A stretch of 64,000 nt of DNA from Rhodovulum kholense (GCF_003053725.1 NZ_QAYC01000007.1:1-64000), one strand, 5' to 3'; counted from the stretch's first letter, positions 28,590 to 38,823 are shown. Translations and numbers: made by a program. The notes: generated by a model from the letters alone, not told the origin.

Positions 28590-29380
28590 GCCCCGTCGAC
28601 GTGACCCGGGGCGACAGCCCCGTCATCCTCGGACTGCCCCATACCGGCACCCATGTGCCTTCGGATATCCTTGCCCGGCTGAATGACCGGGGGCGCGAGC
28701 TGACCGATACCGACTGGCATGTGCACGAGCTGTATGCCGACCTCCTGCCCGGGGCGACAACGGTGCGCGCCACCTTCCACCGCTACGTGATCGACGCGAA
28801 CCGCCCGCCCGAAGATGAAAGCCTCTATCCCGGGCAGAACACCACCGGTCTGGTGCCGCTGACCGATTTCGACGGCGAACCGATCTGGGAAACCGCCCCC
28901 GACGCGGCCGAGACCGCCCGGCGGCTCGCAGCCTTCCACGCCCCCTACCACGCCGCCCTTGCGGCCGAGATCGAGCGCGTCCGCGCCCGCCATGGCGTCG
29001 CGATCCTCTATGACTGCCACTCGATCCGCTCGGTCATTCCCTATCTCTTCAAGGGCACCCTGCCCGATTTCAACATCGGCACCGCCAATGGCACGACCTG
29101 CGCGCCCGGGATCGCCGAGGCCGTTGCAGATGCCTGCGCCAGGGCCGAGGGCTATACCCATGTGCAGAACGGCCGTTTCAAGGGCGGCTGGACCACGCGC
29201 CATTACGGGCGGCCCGAGACCGGGGTTCACGCGATCCAGATGGAACTGGCGCAATCGACCCATCTGACCGCCGAGGCCGCGCCCTTCGCGCTCGACCCCG
29301 ACAAGGCCGCGCGGCTGCGCCCGCATCTGGCCGGGATCCTTGCCCGGATCGAGGCGCTGACGCCGGAGCTGGCCCTGTGA
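28586..29380 (+). CDS. hutG: N-formylglutamate deformylase
   Basis: A 264-residue hydrolase releasing formate and L-glutamate from N-formylglutamate. The motif [11 protein letters not shown] and the central [16 protein letters not shown] block are typical of the N-formylglutamate amidohydrolase family, and [22 protein letters not shown] supplies later conserved residues. The ATG at 28586 overlaps the hutH stop. With hutF present, the cell uses the deiminase/deformylase branch rather than formiminoglutamase. Its stop overlaps the GTG of the CoA transferase. Confidence 0.94.
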
Positions 29381-30573
29381 AGCCGCTGGAAGGCCTCCGC
29401 ATCCTCGATCTGACCCGGGTTCTCGCAGGGCCCTTCGCGACCGCGATCCTTGCCGATCTGGGCGCCGAGGTGATCAAGATCGAGCCGCCCCGGGGGGACG
29501 AATACCGCCATATCGGCCCCTTCCGCGACGGCGAATCCGCGCTGTTCTCGCTGAGCAATCGCGGCAAGCACTCGGTCGTTCTGGACCTCAAGGCGCCCGA
29601 GGGGCAGGCCCTGGCGCGTCGGCTCGCCGCCGGCTGCGACGTGGTGGTCGAGAATTTCCGCCCCGGCGTCGCCGCAAGGCTGGGGCTTGGCGCCGAGGAT
29701 CTGCGCCGCGACAATCCCGGCCTCGTCCATTGCGCGATTTCGGGTTTCGGGCAATCGGGGCCCGCGGCGGACCTGCCCGCCTATGACATCGTCGTGCAGG
29801 CGATGTCGGGATGGATGGCCGCGACCGGCGAGGAAGGCGGCGCGCCCCTGAAGGTGGGCGAGGCGCTGGGCGATGTCGCGGCCGGGCTTTACGCCGTCAT
29901 CGCGATCCTCGCGGCGCTGGTCGGCCGGGGCCGCAGCGGCAAGGGCGCGACGCTCGATGTCGCGATGCTCGATTGTCTGGTGGCGATGCTGCCGACGAGC
30001 CACGCGCTTCATCTTTACGCGAATGCCCCGGTGCCCCGCGTCGGCAACCGCCATCCGTTCTCGACCCCCTTCGGCGCCTTCCGCACCGCCGACGGCCATG
30101 TCGTCATCGCCGTGCTGAGCCCGCGCCAGTTCGCGGGGCTTTGTGCCGCGATCGGCCGGCCCGAAGCGGCCGAGGATCCGCGCTTTGCCACCGACGAACT
30201 GCGCACCGCGCATGAGCCCGAGATCCGCGCCATGATCGAGGCCTGGACCGGCCCCCTCCCTGCCGCCGAAGCGGTCGCAGCGCTGTCGGCCGCCAAGGTG
30301 CCTGCCGCGCCGATCCTGACGCTGGCCGATCAGCTCGGCTCGGATCATGCCGCAGCGCGCGGGCTGGTGAGCGAGCTGCCCCATCCCCGGCTGGGCAAGG
30401 CCCCGGTGGTGGGCCAGCCGGTCCGCTTCGACGGGCAGGCGCCGCGGGCCGGGACCGGCGCGCCCGCACTGGGCAGCGGCACCCGCGCGGTGCTGGAAGG
30501 GCTCGGGCTCGATCGGGACCAGATCGCGGGGCTCGTGGCCGCCGGAATTGTCAGGGAGTATGAGGATGCGTGA
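29377..30573 (+). CDS. Class III CoA transferase (CaiB/BaiF family) inside the hut operon
   Basis: A 398-residue family III CoA transferase. These enzymes move CoA between carboxylic acids through an aspartyl-CoA intermediate; the catalytic Asp is probably D166 in ALGDVAAGLYAVI. Other family blocks are LDLTRVLAGPFATAILADLGAEVIKIE at the N-terminus and NRHPFSTPFGAFRTADG (about residues 223-239). The start GTG overlaps the hutG stop (GTGA) and the stop overlaps the next start, so it is fully embedded in the hut operon. It has no role in the standard histidine pathway. Its substrate is unknown; see the findings for an inferred role on an imidazole acid. Confidence 0.9.
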   Translation: MKPLEGLRILDLTRVLAGPFATAILADLGAEVIKIEPPRGDEYRHIGPFRDGESALFSLSNRGKHSVVLDLKAPEGQALARRLAAGCDVVVENFRPGVAARLGLGAEDLRRDNPGLVHCAISGFGQSGPAADLPAYDIVVQAMSGWMAATGEEGGAPLKVGEALGDVAAGLYAVIAILAALVGRGRSGKGATLDVAMLDCLVAMLPTSHALHLYANAPVPRVGNRHPFSTPFGAFRTADGHVVIAVLSPRQFAGLCAAIGRPEAAEDPRFATDELRTAHEPEIRAMIEAWTGPLPAAEAVAALSAAKVPAAPILTLADQLGSDHAAARGLVSELPHPRLGKAPVVGQPVRFDGQAPRAGTGAPALGSGTRAVLEGLGLDRDQIAGLVAAGIVREYEDA

Positions 30574-31708
30574 GTTCGACCATCTGCTGAGCGCCGAGGA
30601 ATGCCAGTTCCTCGACATGCTGGAGAGGTTTGCCGCCGAGGTGCTGACCCCGCAGGCGGGCGAGACCGACCGCACGGGCGCCTTCGTCCATGCCCAGCTG
30701 GCGGCGCTGGCCGAGACCGGAATGATGGGCGCGAACGTGCCAGAGCGCTGGGGCGGTGCCGACATCTCGGCCCATGCCCTGTTCGAGGCGGTCGCGGCGG
30801 TCGCGGGCGGCTGCGGCTCGACGGTCTCGGCGCTGACCGCGCATTACCTCGCGACCGACAGCCTGCTGCTGGGCGGCGATGACGCGATCCGCGCGCGCTT
30901 CCTTCCGGCGGCGGCCGAGGGCCGGATGCTGGGCGCCTTCGGGCTGACCGAACCCAATGCCGGCTCGGACCCGGCCGACATGCGCAGCCGCGCCACGCGG
31001 GACGGCGAGAGCTGGCATATCAAGGGCCGGAAGTGCTTCATCTCGAATGGCGGCGTTGCCGATTTCGTCGTCGTCTTCTGCGTGACCGACCCCGAGGCGG
31101 GCCATCGCGGGATCTCGGCCTTCGTGGTCGAGAAGGGCACGCCCGGACTGGTGCCCGGCCGGGTCGAGCAGACCATGGGGCTGAAGGGCGGCCATGTCTG
31201 GGAACTCGATCTCGACGTGACCGTGCCCGATGCCAACCGCGTCGGCCCCGAGGGCTCGGGCTTCAAGACCGCGATGAAGGTGCTCGACAACGGCCGGACC
31301 GAGGTCGCGGCCATGGCCGTCGGCATCGCCCGCGCGGCCCTCGCCGAGGCCCGCGACTGGGCGAAGACCCGCATCATCGGCGGCGAGCCGCTCGCCAGCC
31401 GGCAGGGCATCCAGTGGATGCTGGCCGACATGGCGACCGAACTGTCGGCGGCCGAGCTTCTGGGCCACGAGGCCGCCCGGCAGCGGCAGGCGGGGCTGCG
31501 CTTCACCACCGCCGCCTCGAAGGCCAAGCTCTACGCCTCCGAGGCCGCCGGCCGGATCGCCGATACCGCGCTCCAGATCCATGGCGGCTATGGCTTCACC
31601 CACGATTTCCCGCTCGAACGTCATGCCCGCGACCTGCGCATCATGCGCATCTACGAGGGCTCGTCCGAAATTCAGCGCAACATCATTGCCGGCCGTCTTC
31701 TGGCCTGA
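30566..31708 (+). CDS. Acyl-CoA dehydrogenase inside the hut operon
   Basis: A 380-residue acyl-CoA dehydrogenase, the usual length of short/medium-chain members. FAD/substrate blocks LGAFGLTEPNAGSDPADM and HIKGRKCFISNGG lie in the middle; the C-terminal block is IHGGYGFTHDFPLERHARD, and the catalytic Glu is in RIYEGSSEIQRN. ATG 30566 is preferred (AGGGAG seven bases ahead); ATG 30560 is in frame. It overlaps the CoA transferase by 8 bases and lies 21 bases before hutU. Paired with a CaiB-type transferase it resembles the CaiA/CaiB pair of carnitine metabolism. Specificity is not deducible from sequence by eye. Confidence 0.9.
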   Translation: MREFDHLLSAEECQFLDMLERFAAEVLTPQAGETDRTGAFVHAQLAALAETGMMGANVPERWGGADISAHALFEAVAAVAGGCGSTVSALTAHYLATDSLLLGGDDAIRARFLPAAAEGRMLGAFGLTEPNAGSDPADMRSRATRDGESWHIKGRKCFISNGGVADFVVVFCVTDPEAGHRGISAFVVEKGTPGLVPGRVEQTMGLKGGHVWELDLDVTVPDANRVGPEGSGFKTAMKVLDNGRTEVAAMAVGIARAALAEARDWAKTRIIGGEPLASRQGIQWMLADMATELSAAELLGHEAARQRQAGLRFTTAASKAKLYASEAAGRIADTALQIHGGYGFTHDFPLERHARDLRIMRIYEGSSEIQRNIIAGRLLA

Positions 31709-31729
31709 GCTTCCGAAAGGACCCGATCC

Positions 31730-33424
31730 ATGACCAATCCGCGCCACAATACCCGCGACATCTTCCCGCCGACGGGGCCCGAGATCACCGCGAAGAGCTG
31801 GCAGACCGAGGCCCCGATGCGGATGCTGATGAACAACCTGCATCCCGACGTGGCCGAGAACCCGCATGAGCTGGTGGTCTATGGCGGCATCGGCCGCGCC
31901 GCGCGCACCTGGCAGGATTTCGACCTGATGGTCGAGACCCTGAAATCGCTCGAGGACGACCAGACCATGCTGGTGCAGTCGGGCAAGCCCGTGGGCGTCT
32001 TCCGCACCCATCGCGACGCCCCGCGCGTGCTGATCGCCAACTCGAACCTCGTGCCGCACTGGGCCACCTGGGAGCATTTCAACGAGCTCGACCGCAAGGG
32101 CCTGGCGATGTACGGCCAGATGACGGCCGGGTCCTGGATCTATATCGGCGCGCAGGGCATCGTGCAGGGCACCTACGAGACCTTCGCCGAGGCCGGGCGC
32201 CAGCATTATGACGGCGATCTCAAGGGCAAATGGATCCTCACGGGCGGTCTTGGCGGTATGGGCGGCGCGCAGCCGCTGGCCGCGGTGATGGCAGGGGCCT
32301 GTTGTCTGGCGGTCGAATGCGACGAGGATCATGCCGATTTCCGCATCCGCACCCGCTATTGCGACGAGAAGACCCACAGCCTTGACGAGGCGCTGGCGAT
32401 GATCGGGCGCTGGACCGAAGCGGGCGAGGCCAAGTCGGTCGCGCTGATCGGCAATGCCGCCGATGTCTTCCCCGAGATCCTGCGCCGGATGAAGGCGGGC
32501 GAGGCGCTGCCGAACGGGCGCCCCGACATCGTCACCGACCAGACCTCGGCGCATGACCCGTTCCACGGCTACCTGCCCAAGGGCTGGACCGTGGCCGAGT
32601 GGCGCGCCAGGCAGGAGAGCGACCCGAAGGGCGTCGCCAAGGCAGCGCGGGCCAGCATGAAGGAGCATGTCGCCGCGATGGTGGGGTTCTGGAACGCGGG
32701 CATCCCGACCCTCGATTACGGCAACAACATCCGCCAGATGGCGCTGGAAGAGGGGCTCGAGGATGCCTTCGCCTTCCCGGGCTTCGTGCCGGCCTATATC
32801 CGCCCGCTCTTCTGCCGCGGCGTGGGGCCGTTCCGCTGGGCGGCGCTGTCGGGCGATCCCGAGGACATCTACAAGACCGACGCCAAGATGAAGGAGCTGT
32901 TCCCGGAAAATGCCGGGCTGCATCGCTGGCTCGACATGGCGCGCGAGCGGATCGCCTTCCAGGGCCTGCCCGCGCGGATCATGTGGATCGGGCTTGGCGA
33001 CCGCCACCGGGCGGGGCTTGCGATCAACGAGATGGTGCGCAATGGCGAGCTGAAGGCCCCCGTCGTGATCGGCCGCGACCATCTAGACAGCGGCTCGGTC
33101 GCCTCGCCCAACCGCGAGACCGAGGCGATGAAGGACGGCTCGGACGCGGTCAGCGACTGGCCGCTCCTGAACGCGCTGCTCAATACCGCCTCGGGCGCTA
33201 CCTGGGTGTCGCTGCATCATGGCGGCGGCGTCGGCATGGGGTTCAGCCAGCATGCGGGCATGGTGATCTGCTGCGATGGCACGGAAGAGGCCGACCGCAG
33301 GCTTGAACGCGTGCTCTGGAACGACCCGGCGACCGGCGTCATGCGCCATGCCGATGCGGGCTATGAGATCGCGATCGACTGCGCGCGCGAGCACGGGCTG
33401 ACCCTGCCGGGCATCCTGAAATGA
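31730..33424 (+). CDS. hutU: Urocanate hydratase
   Basis: A 564-residue enzyme converting urocanate to 4-imidazolone-5-propanoate using tightly bound NAD+ as an electrophile. The Rossmann loop is [19 protein letters not shown] (about residues 170-190) and the conserved active-site Cys is in [15 protein letters not shown] (about residue 363 of this frame). The N-terminal block [23 protein letters not shown] is diagnostic. Start ATG has AAAGGACC upstream. Stop overlaps hutD by 4 bases. Confidence 0.96.
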   Translation: MTNPRHNTRDIFPPTGPEITAKSWQTEAPMRMLMNNLHPDVAENPHELVVYGGIGRAARTWQDFDLMVETLKSLEDDQTMLVQSGKPVGVFRTHRDAPRVLIANSNLVPHWATWEHFNELDRKGLAMYGQMTAGSWIYIGAQGIVQGTYETFAEAGRQHYDGDLKGKWILTGGLGGMGGAQPLAAVMAGACCLAVECDEDHADFRIRTRYCDEKTHSLDEALAMIGRWTEAGEAKSVALIGNAADVFPEILRRMKAGEALPNGRPDIVTDQTSAHDPFHGYLPKGWTVAEWRARQESDPKGVAKAARASMKEHVAAMVGFWNAGIPTLDYGNNIRQMALEEGLEDAFAFPGFVPAYIRPLFCRGVGPFRWAALSGDPEDIYKTDAKMKELFPENAGLHRWLDMARERIAFQGLPARIMWIGLGDRHRAGLAINEMVRNGELKAPVVIGRDHLDSGSVASPNRETEAMKDGSDAVSDWPLLNALLNTASGATWVSLHHGGGVGMGFSQHAGMVICCDGTEEADRRLERVLWNDPATGVMRHADAGYEIAIDCAREHGLTLPGILK

Positions 33425-33969
33425 GGCAGATCCGCCGCAGCGATCTGACGCCCGCGCCCTGGAAGAACGGGGGCGGGCTGACCTGGGAACTGGCCGCCTT
33501 CCCCGAAGGCGCGGGCTTTCCGGACATGCTGTGGCGGATGAGCCTGGCCGAGGTCGCCTCTGACGGCCCGTTCTCGGCCTTTCCCGGGATCGACCGCACC
33601 CTGACGGTGCTGTCCGGGCAGGGCATGGTCCTTGATTTCGGCGGGGGCAGCGTGACGCTGGGCGAAGACTCGGGCCCGCTGTCCTTCCCGGGCGAGGCAC
33701 CGGTGACGGCCCGGCTGGGCGCCGGACCGATCCTCGATTTCAACGTGATGACCCGGCGCGGCCGGGCCGCGCATGCGGTTATTGCCGTTTCGGCAGGCGT
33801 TCCGGCCCCGCCGGACACGCGCGCGTTGATCGCACGGCAAAAGGCCGTGACGGTCGCCGGTTTTGCCCTTGCACCCGGCGAGGCGCTCATGTCCGATCCG
33901 GGCCGGGACCTGGGCGGCACTGCCGGAGACGGGCCGATGCTTGCCATCTGCCTGCGCATGACGCCATGA
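33421..33969 (+). CDS. hutD: HutD cupin-like protein
   Basis: A 182-residue HutD-family protein with a bicupin-like fold. The N-terminal [16 protein letters not shown] block and the [19 protein letters not shown] stretch are typical. HutD is found in many hut operons; work in Pseudomonas suggests it moderates hut expression, possibly by binding urocanate or formylglutamate. It is coupled to hutU by an ATGA overlap. Confidence 0.88.
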   Translation: MRQIRRSDLTPAPWKNGGGLTWELAAFPEGAGFPDMLWRMSLAEVASDGPFSAFPGIDRTLTVLSGQGMVLDFGGGSVTLGEDSGPLSFPGEAPVTARLGAGPILDFNVMTRRGRAAHAVIAVSAGVPAPPDTRALIARQKAVTVAGFALAPGEALMSDPGRDLGGTAGDGPMLAICLRMTP

Positions 33970-33973
33970 ACCG

Positions 33974-34000
33974 CCCGGTGCCGGCTTTTCCGGCGCCGGG
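33974..34000 (+). terminator. Stem-loop between hutD and the importer genes
   Basis: An 11-base stem (CCCGGTGCCGG paired with CCGGCGCCGGG, one G-T wobble) with loop CTTTT, 5 bases after the hutD stop. There is no U-tract, so read-through to the importer genes is likely, perhaps reduced. Confidence 0.55.
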
Positions 34001-34070
34001 CCAGACCTTTCCGGCGCCCTCGGGGCGGGACGCCGGCCAACGCGACCAGCCCCGCCAACAGGAGAGAATC

Positions 34071-34883
34071 ATGACGCTTCGTCTTTCGCTGAAATCCGCC
34101 CTTTTCGGGCTCAGCGCCCTGGCTCTGACCGCGTCGGGCGCGCTGGCCGACCAGCTGTCCGACATCAAGGCCGCGGGCAAGATCGTCGCCGCGACCGAGA
34201 TGCACTATGCCCCCTTCGACATGCTGGAGAAGGGCGAATATGTGGGCTTCGACCGCGACCTCTTCGACGAGATCGCCAAGGAACTGGGCGTCACCCCCGA
34301 ATATCAGGACCTGCCCTGGACCTCGATCCTGCCGGGCCTCGAGGTCAACAAGTTCGATTTCGTGCTGGCCCCGGTGACGATGACGGCCGAGCGCGCCGAA
34401 CGCTATGCCTTCACCCTGCCGATCTCGGATTCGACCGTGGCCTTCGTGCAGCGCACCGGCGGCGACATGACCGCGCCCGAAGACGCCAAGGGCAAGACCG
34501 TGGGCGTGCAGAAGGGCACCGCCCAACAGGCCCAGCTTGAGGCCTATGGCGAAAAGATCGGCGGCATCAAGATCAAGGAATACGGCACCCCCGACGAGGC
34601 CTATGCCGACCTGATGACCGGCCGTCTCGACGCGGTGGCGGGCTCGGCGCCGCTTCTGGACTATATGGCCAAGTCCCGTCCGGAACAGTTCTCGGTCGTC
34701 AAGCCGCCCTTCGGCAAGCCCACCTATTTCGCCTGGGTCGCGCGCAAGGGCGAGGGCGACAGCCTCGTCGCCGCGGTCAACGAGGCGCTGATCAAGATCC
34801 AGGATGACGGCCGCATGGCCGCGCTGCAGGAGAAATGGTTCGGCGCCGCAACCGAGCTGCCGCAGGAAATGCCCGAGCTTTGA
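34071..34883 (+). CDS. ABC transporter substrate-binding protein, amino-acid (family 3) type
   Basis: A 270-residue periplasmic binding protein. The signal peptide is about residues 1-23 (cleavage near GALA-DQL). Family 3 features include MHYAPFDMLEKGEYVGFDRDL and LLAPVTMTAERAERYAFTLPI. ATG 34071 follows AGGAGAGA. Because it directly follows hutD and is on the same strand, the ligand is likely histidine, urocanate or a related imidazole acid, but the pocket cannot be read reliably by eye. Confidence 0.87.
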   Translation: MTLRLSLKSALFGLSALALTASGALADQLSDIKAAGKIVAATEMHYAPFDMLEKGEYVGFDRDLFDEIAKELGVTPEYQDLPWTSILPGLEVNKFDFVLAPVTMTAERAERYAFTLPISDSTVAFVQRTGGDMTAPEDAKGKTVGVQKGTAQQAQLEAYGEKIGGIKIKEYGTPDEAYADLMTGRLDAVAGSAPLLDYMAKSRPEQFSVVKPPFGKPTYFAWVARKGEGDSLVAAVNEALIKIQDDGRMAALQEKWFGAATELPQEMPEL

Positions 34884-34909
34884 GGCGCACCGCGTCTGAC
34901 GCGACCGAT

Positions 34910-34934
34910 GCGGGCCGGATCGCTTCCGGCCCGC
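34910..34934 (+). terminator. Intercistronic stem-loop after the amino-acid binding-protein gene
   Basis: A perfect 10-base stem (GCGGGCCGGA and its complement) with a 5-base loop, 26 bases after the stop codon, without a U-tract. It matches in form and place the hairpins after choX and the TRAP receptor gene. Confidence 0.7.
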
Positions 34935-34959
34935 CCACCAGACAGGGAGCGGCCCGCCC

Positions 34960-35607
34960 GTGTTTTCCTTTCAGACCATCGTCGAGAACCTGCCGACGCT
35001 TCTGGGCGCCGCGCGCTACACGCTGCTGATTTCCGTGCTCGGCTGTGCACAGGGGCTGATCCTCGGCGCGCTGCTTTGCGCGGCGGCGCTGTCGAAACGG
35101 ACCGCGCTGCGCCGGGCCGCCGGGCTTTACGTCAGCTTCTTTCGCGGCGTGCCGCTGCTGATCCAGCTGCTGGTGGCCTATTACCTGCTGCCGGTCGTGG
35201 GCATCAACGTGCCGCCGCTGGCCGCCGCCGTTCTGACCGTCGGGCTTTGCGCGGCCGCCTATCTATCCGAGGTACTGCGCGGGTCCATCAACGCGATCCC
35301 GAAAGGCCAGGCCGAAGCCGCGCTGGCCATCGGCATGACGCCCCGCGATCTCTGGGTCCGGGTCTTGCTGCCGCAGGCGCTGAAGATCGGCCTGCCCGCC
35401 ATCGTCAACGAGCTGATCCTGCTTGTGAAGGCCAGTTCGCTGGTGACCGTCGTCGGCATCGTCGAAATCACCCGGATGAGCCAGTCGATCGCCTCCTCGA
35501 CCTATCGATACCTCGAAATCTACCTGGCCGCCGCCTTCCTCTATCTCGCGATCAACCTGGTGATCGCCGCGGCCGGGCGGCTTCTGGAACGGAGGCTGAC
35601 GGTCTGA
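34960..35607 (+). CDS. Amino-acid-type ABC transporter permease (first)
   Basis: A 215-residue permease of the HisMQ/GlnP family with about five helices. The EAA loop is AEAALAIGMTPRDLWVRVLLPQ (about residues 117-138), and the N-terminal block SFFRGVPLLIQLLVAYYLLP is typical. Start GTG 34960 with GGGAGCGG upstream. The stop overlaps the next permease start by one base (TGATG). The two permeases would form a heterodimer. Confidence 0.9.
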   Translation: MFSFQTIVENLPTLLGAARYTLLISVLGCAQGLILGALLCAAALSKRTALRRAAGLYVSFFRGVPLLIQLLVAYYLLPVVGINVPPLAAAVLTVGLCAAAYLSEVLRGSINAIPKGQAEAALAIGMTPRDLWVRVLLPQALKIGLPAIVNELILLVKASSLVTVVGIVEITRMSQSIASSTYRYLEIYLAAAFLYLAINLVIAAAGRLLERRLTV

Positions 35608-36269
35608 TGCTGGAGATGCTGCACCGCTACGGCCCCGACCTGTTGACCGGCTTCGGGCTGACGCTTCTGACCTGGATGCTGGGCACCGCGGGCGGGCTCG
35701 TGCTTGGGTTCCTGCTGGAAATGGCCCGGCGCTTCGGACCCCGGTTCTGGGTCGGCTGGCCGATCCGGGCCTATGTCGAATTCATCCGCGGCACGCCCTT
35801 CCTCGTCCAGCTTTTCGTGCTGTACTACGGCGGACCGCTGATCGGACTGAGGCTCGACGCGCTGCCCGCGGGCGTGCTGGGCCTGTCGCTTTACGGCGCC
35901 GCCTATTTCACCGAGATCCTGCGCGCGGGCTTCGATGCGGTCCCGAAGGGCCAGATCGAGGCGGCCCGCGCCATCGGCCTGCCCGGGCGCACCATCGTCT
36001 GGCGCATCATGCTGCCGGTGATGATGGTCTCGGCCCTGCCCGCGCTGGTGAATTTCGCGATCATCCTGACCAAGGAAACCGTCATCCTGTCGATGATCAC
36101 CGTGCCCGAGATCATGTTCCAGACCCAGACGATGATGAGCGAGACCTTCGAATTCGTCCTGCCGATCCTGATCCTCGCGCTGTTCTTCTGGGGCTTCGTC
36201 GAGGTGATTTCGCGGTTCGGCCGCCGCCTCGAACGCCGCTTCACCCACTATCTTCTCGAAGAAAGCTGA
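35607..36269 (+). CDS. Amino-acid-type ABC transporter permease (second)
   Basis: A 220-residue permease homologous to the preceding one. Its EAA loop is IEAARAIGLPGRTIVWRIMLP, and YVEFIRGTPFLVQLFVLYYGG is the matching N-terminal block. ATG 35607 shares a base with the upstream stop; the open frame extends further upstream but that part overlaps the first permease. The ATPase gene starts 3 bases after its stop. Confidence 0.9.
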   Translation: MLEMLHRYGPDLLTGFGLTLLTWMLGTAGGLVLGFLLEMARRFGPRFWVGWPIRAYVEFIRGTPFLVQLFVLYYGGPLIGLRLDALPAGVLGLSLYGAAYFTEILRAGFDAVPKGQIEAARAIGLPGRTIVWRIMLPVMMVSALPALVNFAIILTKETVILSMITVPEIMFQTQTMMSETFEFVLPILILALFFWGFVEVISRFGRRLERRFTHYLLEES

Positions 36270-36272
36270 CCG

Positions 36273-37067
<795 letters not shown>

Positions 37068-37075
37068 ACCGCGCC

Positions 37076-37112
37076 GCGCGCGACCCACGGGACTCCCCTG
37101 TGGGCCGCGCGC
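37076..37112. terminator. Bidirectional stem-loop between convergent genes
   Basis: GCGCGCG-A-CCCAC pairs with GTGGG-C-CGCGCGC (one mismatch) around an 11-base loop in the 57 bases between the ABC ATPase and the RTX gene. No T-run is present on either side, so termination strength is uncertain. Confidence 0.55.
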
Positions 37113-37124
37113 CCGTCCGCGGCC

Positions 37125-38465
37125 TCAGAGGAAGTCAAGCTGGGTGTCGAGCATGTGGTCGAGGGCGTGGGCGCTGACGCCAAGGAAGAAGATCCCGTTG
37201 CCCGCGCCCAGATCGAGATAGCTGCCGACCGGCGTCGCGGTGATCCGTGCCTCCAGATCGGCGGCGTCGAAATCGCCGAGCCCGTTGATCCCCTGCTGGA
37301 TATGCAGCCGGTCAGTGGCGCCGAAATCGGCGATGGTGTCGACCCCGGAGGCGCCGCGAAACTCGAACACATCGGCCCCCGGGCCCCCGATCAGCAGATC
37401 GCGCCCGGCGCCGCCGTTCAGCCGGTCGTTGCCGGACCCGCCCGACAGCTTGTCGTCACCCCGCCCGCCATGGATCCAGTCATTGCCGGCCCCGCCATAG
37501 ATCTGGTCGTCGCCACGCCCGAAGTCGTCGCTCGCGGCCACGAAATCGTCGCCCGCGCCCAGCATCACCACGTCGTCGCCCGCACCCGGATCGACCCAGT
37601 CATTGCCGGACCCGGCCATGATATGATCGTTGCCGTTGCCGCCATAAATCACGTCGCGGCCGGCGCCACCATCGATCTCGTCATCGCCGTTGCCCGCCTC
37701 GATCCGGTCCTCGCCCGCGCCGCCCTCGAGCGTGTCGTCGCCGAGATTGCCGCTGAGCGTGTCGCGCCCGTCGCCGCCCGCCAGCCGGTCGTTGCCATTG
37801 TCGCCGGTCAGCCAGTCGTCACCCGCGCCGCCCACCAGCAAGTCGTCGCCGTCCCAGCCGCGCAGCACGTCGTTGCCCGCGTCGCCGTAAAGCCGGTCGT
37901 CGCCATACGAGCTGTCCAGCGTGTCGTTGCCCGCACCCCCGAAAAGCACATCGCCCGCGGCAAGCTTGCCCGCGCGGAAGGCGGCCCAGTCGCTTTGGCC
38001 GGGGGCAAGCTGCGATCCGGAGCGGGTGTCGAGCACGTCGTCGCCGTCGCCGCCGCTCAGCAGGTTGGCCCCGGCCCCGCCGACCAGAAGATCGTTGCCC
38101 CCGCCGCCGAACAGCACGTCATTGCCGTCGCCGCCATAAAGCACGTCATCGTCGTCGCCGCCCGCCAGGGAGTCGTCGCCGCCCATACCGCAGATCCGGT
38201 CGCGATCGCCATTCCCGAACAGGACATCGGCGCCCCAGCCACCGGTGATCGTGTCATCGCCGTCGTTCATCCAGGCAAAGTACGCCGGAAAATAGGCGTT
38301 GGGGATCACGAGAAAATTGTTGGGCCCGTCGTAGCCCACGCTGAATGCCCCGGTTTCGGCAAGCTGGACCGGCGCTGCGGGCAAGGAGCGACCGATAGCG
38401 CGGAATTCGGCCGCAAGCTCGGCCAGAAGATAGGGATAGTCCTTGTCGGAGCGGAAATATGCCAT
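37125..38465 (-). CDS. RTX (haemolysin-type calcium-binding) repeat protein
   Basis: A 446-residue acidic protein. After about 70 unique residues, residues 70-385 are built of many GGxGxDxLx-type nonapeptides (for example GGDGNDVLFGGGGNDLL), which form a calcium-binding parallel beta-roll. The C-terminal DTIADFGATDRLHI and following region resemble the usual RTX end and type I secretion signal; there is no N-terminal signal peptide. A repeat-free insert (TRSGSQLAPGQSDWAAFRAGKLAAG) interrupts the array. No enzyme domain is recognisable and no type I secretion genes are in the window. Probably a secreted surface or matrix protein. Confidence 0.85.
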   Translation of the reverse strand: MAYFRSDKDYPYLLAELAAEFRAIGRSLPAAPVQLAETGAFSVGYDGPNNFLVIPNAYFPAYFAWMNDGDDTITGGWGADVLFGNGDRDRICGMGGDDSLAGGDDDDVLYGGDGNDVLFGGGGNDLLVGGAGANLLSGGDGDDVLDTRSGSQLAPGQSDWAAFRAGKLAAGDVLFGGAGNDTLDSSYGDDRLYGDAGNDVLRGWDGDDLLVGGAGDDWLTGDNGNDRLAGGDGRDTLSGNLGDDTLEGGAGEDRIEAGNGDDEIDGGAGRDVIYGGNGNDHIMAGSGNDWVDPGAGDDVVMLGAGDDFVAASDDFGRGDDQIYGGAGNDWIHGGRGDDKLSGGSGNDRLNGGAGRDLLIGGPGADVFEFRGASGVDTIADFGATDRLHIQQGINGLGDFDAADLEARITATPVGSYLDLGAGNGIFFLGVSAHALDHMLDTQLDFL

Positions 38466-38823
38466 GGTTTGCCCTTGGGCCCGGATGTTGCGCGAAGAGG
38501 CCCCCGCCCCCGCCGGCGCCCCGGGCGGCAGATTTGGTCAACATTCCTTGCCAGCCGGTTAAACCCGATGCCGCGACACGGTCCTGAATGCGGCGAATTC
38601 TTGAACACCTCGACCGAAGCGGGTCCCTGCGGCGCCCGAACAGTGCCGGAACGATGCCCGGAGCGTGCCCGGAGCATGCCCGGAGCATGCCCGGAGCATG
38701 TCGGTGCGCCCCACGTCCGCCCCGGTCCGCAGGACCGGCCCCGCCACGATCCGCAGGCCCCGGACAGCTGCTGCCCGGCAGTCGGTCCCGGCGAAACGGC
38801 AGGGCCCCGGGGCTGACAGCCCG
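38466..38823. other. Intergenic region upstream of the RTX gene
   Basis: 358 bases between the RTX start and the stop of the cysteine-rich gene. It holds the RTX upstream region and a short tandem array of an 11-base unit (separate entry). No convincing gene is seen. Confidence 0.5.
38654..38697 (+). repeat. Tandem 11-base repeat, four copies
   Basis: Four adjacent copies of ATGCCCGGAGC (the second begins GTG). A degenerate copy may precede them. The unit is not a multiple of three, and no gene is assigned here. Confidence 0.85.

Noticed and set aside
37125-38465. Repeated DNA within the RTX gene considered as a satellite or unstable repeat
   Set aside because: The repetition is explained by calcium-binding nonapeptide codons and is diverged at DNA level.
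38654-38697. Short repeats considered as a CRISPR array
   Set aside because: The units are only 11 bases and have no spacers, and no cas genes are present.
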